Shown: piece by piece, positions 8,724 through 14,886 of the stretch
Layout: the number at the start of each line of letters is the position of its first letter
How positions within the stretch are numbered: the stretch's first letter is position 1
Source of the DNA: a virus
Direction: 5' to 3' (one strand)
Virus record (IMG/VR): IMGVR_UViG_3300035670_000448
Coordinates: 1-43,154 of that record
Length of the DNA stretch: 43,154 nt
Program-made: the position numbers and the translations under genes
The notes under the pieces: generated by a model
What the model was told of the DNA's origin: nothing
What the model saw: the letters and a program-made list of their open reading frames with translations, nothing else
Databases searched by the model: none

Positions 8724-9598
8724 TCTTTATAACTTAATTTTAATTCCTTCAATAAATCTCTCACTCTGTGCCGATAGGTGTGGTGTTTCCGCACTTTCTC
8801 GCGGGCTTTGGCCAGTCTTTCAATTCCCTTGCTCCGGTCGTGGTTGTATTCTTTAATTAGGGCTTGGAATTCCTCTTTAGTCTTGCCGATTAAGAGTTCT
8901 CCTTCCTCAAAAAACTTATCCATCTGCGGTATGTAATCAGTTACCAGCGTTCCTCCGCATCCTAAGACATTCCAAAACCTCTCGTTTATCATCATTCCCG
9001 GCTTGTCGGCTATCCTTGAGGGCAGGGTTGAAACTATGTTCTTCTGGAAATCTCCGTGTATATTCGGACAGACGTTGGCTCCCCGGTAGATAGCGAATAA
9101 GTCTTTAGGTTCTGTACCTTTAATCTGGGTTACTCCCAGTCCACTCAGCCAGCCTTCGTCTCTTAACTGGTATTGGTTGCCCGCCCAGACTATATCTCCG
9201 CGCCTGTCGCCGGAATTTTGGTCATCCATCAAATCTGAATAAGCATGTGGCATGAAGAATGTCTTGAATCCTTCCAATAATTCTCCCTCCCACATAGTTA
9301 CTAAGATATGGGCATTGATAGCGTGCGGATCTGGATAAACATGCTTGATGAAATGTCCTAATAAAACTATCTTTCTGGCGTCCGTCCAGTTGTAGTTCGG
9401 CATGCCGGTCCATTCTGACTGGACAATGATATAGTCGCAGTCTCCCCATTCTCCCGTTAAGGATATCAGTTCAGCTTCATGTCCGTGCCATCTCAAGGCT
9501 TGGGCGATGTTATCCAACCAAACTGTCCCGCCGTTTATCACTCCGTTTTTCTTTCCGTCGGAATAGTCATGGTCGCAGACTGGCAGTTTGAATTTCAT
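8714..9598 (-). CDS. Glycosyltransferase, CgeB/YkvP-like (GT-B)
   Basis: 294 residues from the ATG at 9598, which overlaps the upstream stop as ATGA (a start at 9613 is open). The C-terminal 'NERFWNVLGCGGTLVTDY', then 'FFEEGELLIGKT', is the hallmark of the Glyco_trans_1_2 (CgeB) family, and 'IVWAGNQY' precedes it as the donor-domain strand. The N-terminus has 'NGVINGGTVWLDNIA', like a GT-B acceptor-domain loop. CgeB-type enzymes glycosylate surface proteins or polymers. Confidence 0.8.
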   Translation of the reverse strand: MKFKLPVCDHDYSDGKKNGVINGGTVWLDNIAQALRWHGHEAELISLTGEWGDCDYIIVQSEWTGMPNYNWTDARKIVLLGHFIKHVYPDPHAINAHILVTMWEGELLEGFKTFFMPHAYSDLMDDQNSGDRRGDIVWAGNQYQLRDEGWLSGLGVTQIKGTEPKDLFAIYRGANVCPNIHGDFQKNIVSTLPSRIADKPGMMINERFWNVLGCGGTLVTDYIPQMDKFFEEGELLIGKTKEEFQALIKEYNHDRSKGIERLAKAREKVRKHHTYRHRVRDLLKELKLSYKECD

Positions 9599-9801
9599 TT
9601 TCCAAATAAACAATGTTTAGGTAATTTAGCGACCATCTCTTCTACGCATTTCTCGCAACTGTATGAGGGCAGATATTCTTTGGCTATTTGTTTCCCACAA
9701 TGCTGGCAGTAATGAGGCTTTTTATAATCTTCTAGCACTTCTTTTAAGTGGGCTATCTCTTGTTCCCTTTCTTTGATTTGATTTTTTATCTTTTCTATCA
9801 T
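9595..9801 (-). CDS. Small coiled-coil zinc-ribbon protein
   Basis: 68 residues: an N-terminal charged helix (EKIKNQIKEREQEIAHLK) followed by two CxxC pairs (CQHC ... CEKC) that can bind one zinc. Coupled by ATGA to genes on both sides. No family recognised. It may be a small adaptor for the enzymes around it, or a phage zinc-ribbon protein of unknown role. Confidence 0.7.
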   Translation of the reverse strand: MIEKIKNQIKEREQEIAHLKEVLEDYKKPHYCQHCGKQIAKEYLPSYSCEKCVEEMVAKLPKHCLFGK

Positions 9802-10613
9802 ATGAGTTTCTTTATTTCTTTAACTGTGTATTGAGGCACTTGGTTGGAATAGGTTATGCCGTCCATAGTTTCATGCAGGTTCTCTCCGCCACGGTTGCCG
9901 ATTATCTCCACCTTCACCCGTCCGTATTTCTCCATCATGGCTTCTAATAAGTCTCCCATCCGCATAGCTTTCATCTTGGGGATATATGGAGTGGCATCTT
10001 TGGCTTTCCTGATGCAACTGAATATGAGTTTAATCGCGTCGTCCCTGGTCCAGAAGAATCTAGTCATGTTTGGTTCGGTTATCTTCACGCCTCTTCGCTG
10101 TTGCATGGCTTCCTTCCACTTGCACAACACTGAACCGGTTGAATAAAGGACATTGCCGTATCTAACGGTGCGGTATTTGGTATCAGGATTGATGGTTTCC
10201 GCTTCCTGCATCAGCCTTTCGCATAGGAACTTAGTCGCTCCATATACTCCTTTCACTTGCGCGGCTTTATCTGTACTTATAAATAAAAATAACTTGGGCT
10301 TTTGGTTGAGTGATTCCAGTAATAAATTGAATGTGCCGATGATGTTCGTGTTAATGGCGGTGAATACCTGCTGCTCCGCGATGTCCACTCCTTTCATAGC
10401 TGCCAGGTGATAGACCTCTCTTACTCCCCGCATGGCTTTCTTGGCTATCCACTCATCGGCTACGTCTCCGGTTAATGTTTCTATCTTGGGGAACTTCTGT
10501 TTGAGTTTCACCAGCAGGCCTTCGTTCCTGGCCACGACTCTTATCTTCTTGGGATATAGATTCTCTATTAACTTTTCCCCTAAAAATCCGCTGCCGCCTG
10601 TTATTAGAATCAT
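9798..10613 (-). CDS. UDP-GlcNAc 4,6-dehydratase-like protein (PseB/FlaA1/CapD type)
   Basis: 271 residues. ILITGGSGFLGEK is the Rossmann motif (G6/G9/G12); 'LFISTDKAAQVKGVYGATK' carries the PseB-type TDK plus YxxxK; and 'RYGNVLYSTGSVL', then 'ITEPNMTRFFWT', is distinctive of the inverting 4,6-dehydratase group. These enzymes begin pseudaminic acid or rare amino-sugar synthesis by converting UDP-GlcNAc to a 4-keto-6-deoxy sugar. As the first gene of the block after terL it may commit host UDP-GlcNAc to the pathway. The later pseudaminic genes (PseC, PseF, PseI) are not seen. Confidence 0.8.
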   Translation of the reverse strand: MILITGGSGFLGEKLIENLYPKKIRVVARNEGLLVKLKQKFPKIETLTGDVADEWIAKKAMRGVREVYHLAAMKGVDIAEQQVFTAINTNIIGTFNLLLESLNQKPKLFLFISTDKAAQVKGVYGATKFLCERLMQEAETINPDTKYRTVRYGNVLYSTGSVLCKWKEAMQQRRGVKITEPNMTRFFWTRDDAIKLIFSCIRKAKDATPYIPKMKAMRMGDLLEAMMEKYGRVKVEIIGNRGGENLHETMDGITYSNQVPQYTVKEIKKLI

Positions 10614-10614
10614 A

Positions 10615-11793
10615 TTAATAGGCTGTTTTAATTGTTCCCATATAAACAGGATCTAATTCTTGCATATAGAGAGCGTATCTGATCTCATCAAGCGCATGGT
10701 CGTTCTCCTTAATCGGTATTTCGGCCTCATTCTTTTCTGCTTTCTTTTCTGGATATGAGTATGTTTCCAGTTCCCAAATAAGGTTCTTGCATTCAGGGTG
10801 AATGTGGATTCTGTTTTGTTTGAATAACTCTTGTATCTTGGAAATGCCAGCTTCTATTTCTTTGCTTACATCTCTCACGTTGAGTCCGGCTTTCCTCGCT
10901 TCTTCCAGTCTGTCTGGTTCTGCGGGATCTGGATATACTTCGCTGGCTCTGGTTATTTGCGCCCATTGGATTATCTGTTCTGTGCTTTGCTGTGTCTTAT
11001 AAAACTCCATGTCTATCCAGTAATGTCTGTCATTATCTATCCTGATTCTGTGGACACTGGCCGGATTAGTCCAGCCCCAGTCTATTCCGCAGATAGTCTT
11101 AACTACTTGATTGGGCTGTTTATCGGTGACATGTTTATCCCTGTCAAAATATTTATACACAAGTCCTTCTGTCTTTTTAAAATTAGCGTTGTATTCTTGT
11201 TCAAATCTGTTTTCTGGGAGTTCTGCTTTAGCTTTCTCTAATTCTTCTACGGGGAGGTATGGATTGTCGTAGCTGGTATAATGAAATGATTTAAAATCTG
11301 TATCTTGTAAATTATATAAATCGTAGAAATGGTTGAATCCTTTAGGTGTTGAGATAAACATCACTTGGCCTTTCTTGTCGGTGAGTGTCGGCCTGATTAC
11401 TTCCTGCCAGTTAATCCAAAAGTTCTTCATCATCGCTATCTCATCTATCACAATGAAATCAAATGCCTGGCCTCTTAGTGTTTCAATCGCTTCCCAGCCT
11501 CGTAACTGTATTAAGCTCTCTGTGTTTTTTAAGTTTCTGACTGTGAGTTCCAGCCGGGATTCATTTATCTTCTTGATGATGGGCTTCAGTTCTTTGACTA
11601 ACATCTGCCAGGCGATGTCTCTGGCTTGCTGATAGGTAGGAGCTACGTAACAGATCCGTGATTCTTTGGCGAGGGCGATTCCTTTTATTTCTTCAATGGC
11701 GAGTGTGGTTTTCCCCCAGCGTCTTCCGCAACATAATACTCTGAACCTATGAGTATCACTGGCTATCTCCGCTTGTGTCGGATGCAATTCCAT
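10615..11793 (-). CDS. terL: Terminase large subunit
   Basis: 392 residues. Walker A is CCGRRWGKTT (residues 21-30), Walker B is FIVIDEIAM (around 115) and 'VMFISTPKGFNHFY' follows as the coupling motif. The C-terminal nuclease domain shows CGIDWGWTN, 'EVYPDPAEP' and DHALDEIRYAL, giving the acidic metal-binding residues. It cuts concatemeric DNA and drives packaging through the portal. It overlaps the terS candidate by 38 bases. A little short, but both domains are present. Confidence 0.93.
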   Translation of the reverse strand: MELHPTQAEIASDTHRFRVLCCGRRWGKTTLAIEEIKGIALAKESRICYVAPTYQQARDIAWQMLVKELKPIIKKINESRLELTVRNLKNTESLIQLRGWEAIETLRGQAFDFIVIDEIAMMKNFWINWQEVIRPTLTDKKGQVMFISTPKGFNHFYDLYNLQDTDFKSFHYTSYDNPYLPVEELEKAKAELPENRFEQEYNANFKKTEGLVYKYFDRDKHVTDKQPNQVVKTICGIDWGWTNPASVHRIRIDNDRHYWIDMEFYKTQQSTEQIIQWAQITRASEVYPDPAEPDRLEEARKAGLNVRDVSKEIEAGISKIQELFKQNRIHIHPECKNLIWELETYSYPEKKAEKNEAEIPIKENDHALDEIRYALYMQELDPVYMGTIKTAY

Positions 11794-12028
11794 TTTTGTT
11801 GAGTATTTCTTTGGCCACTTGAATTATGATTGCGCCTCCTTCTTCACCTGTAATCTGGGTTGGTAGTCCTTTATCTATAATCTTTGGAAGTATCTTCTCT
11901 ATCATTCTTTCTTTGGCTTTCTCATCGTCTCCTTCCATTACCTTTATGACATACTGACACATCAGAGGAGTCATCTCTGCTATGTATCTTTTGATATTCA
12001 GTTCTTCGTAAAATCCTTTGCGTCCCAT
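11756..12028 (-). CDS. Small terminase subunit candidate
   Basis: 90 residues, immediately upstream of and overlapping terL. It opens 'MGRKGFYEELNIKRYI' and continues with a helical segment ending 'KILPKIIDKGLPTQITG', a pattern seen in short phage DNA-recognition proteins before terL. No helix-turn-helix motif is certain, so the call rests mainly on position and size. No Shine-Dalgarno sequence; start in an A-rich context. Confidence 0.6.
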   Translation of the reverse strand: MGRKGFYEELNIKRYIAEMTPLMCQYVIKVMEGDDEKAKERMIEKILPKIIDKGLPTQITGEEGGAIIIQVAKEILNKNGIASDTSGDSQ

Positions 12029-12131
12029 TTTTGCTTTTAAATTCTGTTAATGGCTTATTTAAGCGTTTTTTCTTTAATGCTGATAATATTTTCAGGTGGT
12101 TGAGAGTATCTGGGTCTATGATTTCATTCAT
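11922..12131 (-). CDS. Possible small ORF overlapping terS
   Basis: 69 codons from the ATG at 12131, beginning 'MNEIIDPDTLNHLKILSAL', directly after the stop of the previous gene. It is the only reading that fills the 104-base gap at 12029-12132, and its first half looks protein-like (helical, charged). The second half overlaps the terS candidate out of frame and looks like noise. It may be a real short gene, or the gap may be untranslated leader. Confidence 0.3.
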   Translation of the reverse strand: MNEIIDPDTLNHLKILSALKKKRLNKPLTEFKSKNGTQRILRRTEYQKIHSRDDSSDVSVCHKGNGRRR

Positions 12132-12132
12132 C

Positions 12133-12396
12133 TTAAACATGGACTTTAATATCTGCGCTGCTAATTGGTTTTACTTCTACTACCCAGTTTTTAGGAATGG
12201 CCGTGAGTTCTCCATATTCATCATCCCCGTTAAAAGAACTGGATAGGACTAAATAATATTTGTCTGTGTAAACTTCCCAGCCGATGCTCTTGCATAATTC
12301 AGTGTGTTTTTCATCTACCCATTTTTTTATATCTTCGGTGTTCTTCCAGCTACTGTCGGAGAAAGCATCTCGCCAGAAAACCTCGATGTATTTCAT
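12133..12396 (-). CDS. Small hypothetical protein
   Basis: 87 residues, no recognised domain. Rich in Trp (five), e.g. 'EVFWRDAFSDSSWKNTED' and 'IPKNWVVEV'. The ATG overlaps the stop of the mini NrdD-like gene (12393). Position at the head of the packaging module only suggests a late-gene accessory. Confidence 0.6.
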   Translation of the reverse strand: MKYIEVFWRDAFSDSSWKNTEDIKKWVDEKHTELCKSIGWEVYTDKYYLVLSSSFNGDDEYGELTAIPKNWVVEVKPISSADIKVHV

Positions 12397-12611
12397 TGGT
12401 TTGTTTTAAAGGGTTTCCGGTCTTTGAATTCTTCTTGTTTCCCCTTGTTCCATTGTTCTACTGGTCTTATGTAGCCCACTACTCTTGAATAGACCTCGGT
12501 TTTAAATTGCATGGCTTCCCAGCAGGGACGGCAGATAATTACCACGTCATCTTTTTCAGTGATGCCGTGATTGCATTTGGGACATTTGGTTATTTCTTTT
12601 AAATTATCCAT
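12393..12611 (-). CDS. Stand-alone class III ribonucleotide reductase C-terminal domain (NrdD-like mini-protein)
   Basis: 72 residues. The N-terminal part has two Cys pairs (Cys10/Cys13 and Cys27/Cys30), like the NrdD zinc site. The second part, 'YSRVVGYIRPVEQWNKGK' followed by EEFKDRK, closely resembles the C-terminal glycyl-radical loop of anaerobic ribonucleoside-triphosphate reductase; Gly46 would be the radical position. No catalytic barrel is present. The known parallel is the YfiD/T4 Y06I spare part for pyruvate formate-lyase. It overlaps the membrane-protein gene by 13 bases. Confidence 0.65.
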   Translation of the reverse strand: MDNLKEITKCPKCNHGITEKDDVVIICRPCWEAMQFKTEVYSRVVGYIRPVEQWNKGKQEEFKDRKPFKTNQ

Positions 12612-12862
12612 GCAAGTATTAAGAGTAGTATCGCGATTACGATTAAAAGTGATATTGGGTTGTTAAAATTGTTGTAATAATTGTCGCTGAAATAAGCGAT
12701 GATGTGCGGGAGATAAATGACTACGAAATAGATGATGCCCGCGAATACAACCAGTGGCAAGAGATATTTGAGTGCCAGAAATAATGTGCCGAGTAGGGTT
12801 AGATTGGTTCCGACATCGAATGTCATCTGTGGATAACTCACACTTGACAGAACATTAAGCAT
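12599..12862 (-). CDS. Small membrane protein, holin candidate
   Basis: 87 residues with two or three hydrophobic segments (about 22-50 and 68-87; e.g. LLPLVVFAGIIYFVVIYL and LLIVIAILLLILAWII). It is the first gene of the late operon and is divergent from the lysozyme gene; the gap between them (12863-12910) holds the plus-strand promoter. Size, topology and neighbour suggest a holin, but late-operon membrane proteins can also be virion or DNA-entry factors. Confidence 0.55.
   Translation of the reverse strand: MLNVLSSVSYPQMTFDVGTNLTLLGTLFLALKYLLPLVVFAGIIYFVVIYLPHIIAYFSDNYYNNFNNPISLLIVIAILLLILAWII
12828..12836 (-). promoter_or_regulatory. DnaA-box-like site upstream of the lysis promoter
   Basis: Reads TGTGGATAA on the plus strand, i.e. 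a perfect TTATCCACA box on the minus strand, extended to TGTGGATAACT. It ends 7 bases before the -35 of the promoter at 12844. It overlaps the 5' part of the divergent membrane-protein gene. Confidence 0.7.
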
Positions 12863-12872
12863 ATGCTATACT
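12844..12872 (+). promoter_or_regulatory. Sigma70-type promoter for the plus-strand lysis genes
   Basis: TTGACA (12844-12849), 17-base spacer, TATACT (12867-12872). Transcription would start near 12879-12880 and reach the 36-codon ORF after about 31 bases. This is the only promoter found on the plus strand and it fits the only plus-strand genes. Confidence 0.8.
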
Positions 12873-12910
12873 GTCCTTACAGGGTGAAAATTAACTATTA
12901 AAAAACACCT

Positions 12911-13021
12911 ATGTACAAACAAATCCTCGTAAAAGTCGCTTATGTCGCCCTTGCCGTCACTATCTGCGCTAGCTGGGCGTATGCAGGAGTCATCTACCAT
13001 AGTTTGCAACATTCTTTTTAA
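12911..13021 (+). CDS. 36-residue membrane ORF preceding the lysozyme
   Basis: ATG to TAA, 36 residues, with one hydrophobic segment (VKVAYVALAVTICASWAYAG) after a Lys-containing N-terminus, like a signal anchor or small holin. No Shine-Dalgarno sequence. It is the first ORF behind the consensus promoter at 12844. It ends on a T5 run (13015-13019) where a -1 slip would join it in frame to the lysozyme, giving that enzyme a membrane anchor or signal. Either a small separate lysis protein or the N-terminus of the lysozyme. Confidence 0.55.
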   Translation: MYKQILVKVAYVALAVTICASWAYAGVIYHSLQHSF

Positions 13022-13032
13022 ACAACCGTATA

Positions 13033-13449
13033 GTGGTTTCAGCGAAAGCTGATACTGGGATACTGGCTGTTCAAGAGGAATTTCATAAAATAGATAACGG
13101 TGGCGGGGAGGGAGACCTCCCCCATATCCGTACAATCAAACGGATTGCTGAAAAATATGATATTGACTGGAAAATGTTATATGCTGTTTGTAAGGTAGAA
13201 TCAAACTGTAATGCGGATCGAGTAGGCGATTCAGGCAAGAGTTACGGTGCGTTTCAGATTTATCTGCCAGCGCACCCTGATATTACTGAGTCACAGGCTA
13301 ATGATTTTGAGTGGGCTGCGGAATGGACAGTGAAACACGGTTTAAAATTCAGAGATAACCCTGAATTATTTTACAAAAACCATAATGGTATGAATAAGTC
13401 TAACCAATGGTATGTTGATAGGTGTGTAGCGGCTTATAAATCTATTTAA
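13033..13449 (+). CDS. Lysozyme/lytic transglycosylase-like protein
   Basis: 138 residues from GTG at 13033. 'YAVCKVESNCNADRVGDSG' carries the likely catalytic Glu56 of the SLT/lysozyme fold, followed by 'SYGAFQIY' (substrate-cleft motif) and a helical C-terminus ending in 'DRCVAAYKSI'. It would cleave peptidoglycan glycan strands at lysis or DNA entry. The start is uncertain: there is no ribosome-binding site before the GTG and the frame is open back to 13003, so a -1 frameshift from the preceding ORF or translational coupling is plausible. Followed by a strong terminator (13521-13545). Confidence 0.8.
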   Translation: MVSAKADTGILAVQEEFHKIDNGGGEGDLPHIRTIKRIAEKYDIDWKMLYAVCKVESNCNADRVGDSGKSYGAFQIYLPAHPDITESQANDFEWAAEWTVKHGLKFRDNPELFYKNHNGMNKSNQWYVDRCVAAYKSI

Positions 13450-13478
13450 ATAATAGTATGATTTTCAGAAGCTGTCAA
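13450..13478 (-). promoter_or_regulatory. Minus-strand sigma70-type promoter, candidate late promoter
   Basis: On the minus strand: TTGACA (13478-13473), 17-base spacer, TATTAT (13455-13450). Transcription would start near 13443, run antisense through the whole lysozyme gene and then enter the late operon at 12862. No better minus-strand promoter was seen in 12863-12910. Confidence 0.65.
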
Positions 13479-13508
13479 GGAAGCATTGGATAAGCCATAA
13501 AAGCATAG

Positions 13509-13517
13509 TTATCCACA
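13509..13517 (+). promoter_or_regulatory. DnaA-box-like site upstream of the candidate late promoter
   Basis: Perfect TTATCCACA on the plus strand, 30 bases upstream of the -35 of the minus-strand promoter at 13450-13478, extended to TGTGGATAACT on the minus strand. Confidence 0.7.
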
Positions 13518-13520
13518 GAG

Positions 13521-13545
13521 AAGCCCCGTTTTTTAGCGGGGCTTT
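13521..13545. terminator. Bidirectional Rho-independent terminator
   Basis: AAGCCCCG, an 8-base loop TTTTTTAG, then CGGGGCTT, followed by TTAG on the plus strand and preceded by a T-rich stretch for the minus strand. It separates the plus-strand lysozyme from the minus-strand 55-residue gene and would stop both convergent transcripts. Confidence 0.8.
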
Positions 13546-13548
13546 TAG

Positions 13549-13716
13549 TTATTTCAGATCGAAATACTGGATGTAATAAGCGATTAGGCTATCGGCAGAA
13601 AGAAAAAGGTCTCCTTCCTTTTCATTCCTGAACTCAATAAAGCCTATCGACTGGTGGTCATGTCCATAAACTTTGAAGTAATTTTTATCTTTAGTTGCTT
13701 CAATATAAAGATGCAT
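13549..13716 (-). CDS. 55-residue hypothetical protein next to attP
   Basis: A short gene with a very strong ribosome-binding site (AAAGGAGGTGG, 2-3 bases before the ATG at 13716) and a terminator immediately after its stop, so I treat it as real. Sequence begins 'MHLYIEATKDKNYFKVYG' and ends 'LIAYYIQYFDLK'; predicted alpha/beta, no known motif. It is the last gene of the integration module and could be expressed in the lysogen. Confidence 0.7.
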   Translation of the reverse strand: MHLYIEATKDKNYFKVYGHDHQSIGFIEFRNEKEGDLFLSADSLIAYYIQYFDLK

Positions 13717-13739
13717 AACCACCTCCTTTGTGGTGATTT

Positions 13740-13749
13740 TAAGTGGTGA
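13740..13749 (+). repeat. Putative integrase arm-site repeat 1 (TAAGTGGTGA)
   Basis: TAAGTGGTGA recurs at 13935-13944 and, one base shorter, at 13923-13931. The three copies are direct repeats on both sides of the tRNA-like core (13843-13881), the layout expected for arm-type binding sites of a tyrosine integrase. Confidence 0.5.
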
Positions 13750-13791
13750 AATGGACGACAGATAGCCTGTTTAAGCTATCTGTATCCATTT
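13749..13791. repeat. Long inverted repeat beside attP
   Basis: AAATGGA + ACAGATAGC, loop CTGTTTAA, GCTATCTGT + TCCATTT: a 16-bp stem with a small internal mismatch. It lies between the attP core and the 55-residue gene. It has no T-run, so it is more likely a protein-binding or recombination-accessory site, or an RNA-processing hairpin, than a terminator. Confidence 0.6.
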
Positions 13792-13842
13792 GATTAGAAG
13801 AAAAACAGCAGATAAAACAAGAAGTTAGATATGGACAGTAAA

Positions 13843-13881
13843 TTCGTAGTCCGACGCTCTATCCAGCTGAGCTATGGGCGC
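13843..13881 (-). other. attP: attP core: 5' half of a tRNA-Arg(ACG) gene
   Basis: Read on the minus strand from 13881, the sequence is a normal tRNA 5' half: acceptor strand GCGCCCA, TA, D-arm GCTCAGCTGGATAGAGC, G, TCGGA, and anticodon loop CTACGAA with anticodon ACG. After the loop the expected TCCGA is replaced by TTTAC, so tRNA identity stops at the anticodon loop. Beside the integrase gene this marks the attachment site, with crossover probably in the anticodon loop. Unusually, the phage carries the 5' half rather than the 3' half. Confidence 0.75.
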
Positions 13882-13920
13882 ATTGTCTATTTTCAATAAG
13901 TTGTGGCATTTACTATTTTT

Positions 13921-14886
13921 TCAAGTGGTGACTGTAAGTGGTGAGAGCTTTTCCACTGCCTCCACAAGTGAAGTCTTAATGCTCCTTAAATAAATGTCCG
14001 TGGTGCTGGCTCGTGAATGTCCCAAGAGATGTTGAATGTCCGTAATTGGGATGTTTCCATCAGCCAGCCGTGAAGCTCCCAAATGCCTTAAACAATGGAA
14101 ACTAAAGTATGTTACTTTAGCATTTTTGCACAAAGTCCGCAAGAACTTGGAGCGATAACCATATGGCTGCCCTTTGTTGTGAAATACATATTCAGTGTAT
14201 TTCGGCACACTCTTTAGTGTATTTTTTAACACTACGTTTAAGGGTATCCTCCTTTCGGTTAAGTTTGAGTTCTTTGCTTTCCTGGTCCTAAGTATCAGAT
14301 AATCGTCAGTCACATCAGACCATTTGAGATTGTTAATTTCACTTACTCTGGCCATAGTGTTAATCAGGACCAATAAGTAATTACGCTGTTCTTCAGTTGC
14401 TAACTGCAAAACCTTAACCACATCTTCAATCGGCGGGATGTATCTTTGCTTCGGTTGTGTCGGAAACAAGTCTATCCCAACGGCCGGATTATCAGTTATC
14501 AGTTGGCGTCTTACTCCATAACCGAAGAGAGCCTTGATTAACCGCAACCTCTTATTGGCAGTTTGCGTGTTTTTTTGCGCGATTCTTGCGCAATAATCTT
14601 CCACGTCATCACGGGTGATTTCTTTCTTGTCAGACCATAATGAGATTAAGTTGTCAAAGAGCGCCTTATTTTCCTTGAAATGTTTACGGGTTCTCCTCAA
14701 CTCCAGGTCTTCCAGCCTCTTCTCGCAAAGACTTATAAAACCCATATTTGTCTTTTTTAATTTTTCCAGGGTTTTGGCCTTTGATATTTCGGCTTCCCGT
14801 TTGGTCTTGAATCCTCCCCGGCGGTGTCTCACTCCGCCCTTCCAAAAGTCGAACATCCATTTGCCTCCGTGCTTGTAAATTCCCAT
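13921..14886 (-). CDS. int: Tyrosine recombinase (phage integrase)
   Basis: 321 residues. N-terminal arm-binding domain 'MGIYKHGGKWMFDFWKGG' then 'FKTKREAE' (AP2-like); SAM-like core-binding middle; catalytic domain with Arg in 'NTMARVSEINNLKWSDV', HxxR in 'FHCLRHLGASRLA', and the final His and Tyr in LLGHSRASTTDIYLR. It integrates and, with Xis, excises the genome at the adjacent tRNA-derived attP. Strong ribosome-binding site AAGGAGGTGATAG directly before the ATG. The gene ends within the arm-site repeats. Confidence 0.95.
   Translation of the reverse strand: MGIYKHGGKWMFDFWKGGVRHRRGGFKTKREAEISKAKTLEKLKKTNMGFISLCEKRLEDLELRRTRKHFKENKALFDNLISLWSDKKEITRDDVEDYCARIAQKNTQTANKRLRLIKALFGYGVRRQLITDNPAVGIDLFPTQPKQRYIPPIEDVVKVLQLATEEQRNYLLVLINTMARVSEINNLKWSDVTDDYLILRTRKAKNSNLTERRIPLNVVLKNTLKSVPKYTEYVFHNKGQPYGYRSKFLRTLCKNAKVTYFSFHCLRHLGASRLADGNIPITDIQHLLGHSRASTTDIYLRSIKTSLVEAVEKLSPLTVTT
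13923..13944 (+). repeat. Putative integrase arm-site repeats 2 and 3
   Basis: Two copies of AAGTGGTGA (13923-13931 and 13936-13944, the second within TAAGTGGTGA), overlapping the last codons of int and about 45 bases from the tRNA-like core. See the first copy at 13740-13749. Confidence 0.5.

Noticed and set aside
12866-13135. Minus-strand 89-residue ORF
   Set aside because: It is antisense to the lysis genes and the promoter region, has no family features or ribosome-binding site, and the plus-strand lysozyme is clearly coding.
13843-13881. Complete or intron-containing tRNA gene
   Set aside because: Only the 5' half of tRNA-Arg is present; no 3' anticodon stem, T-arm or acceptor strand occurs nearby, and it sits next to int, so attP is a better explanation.
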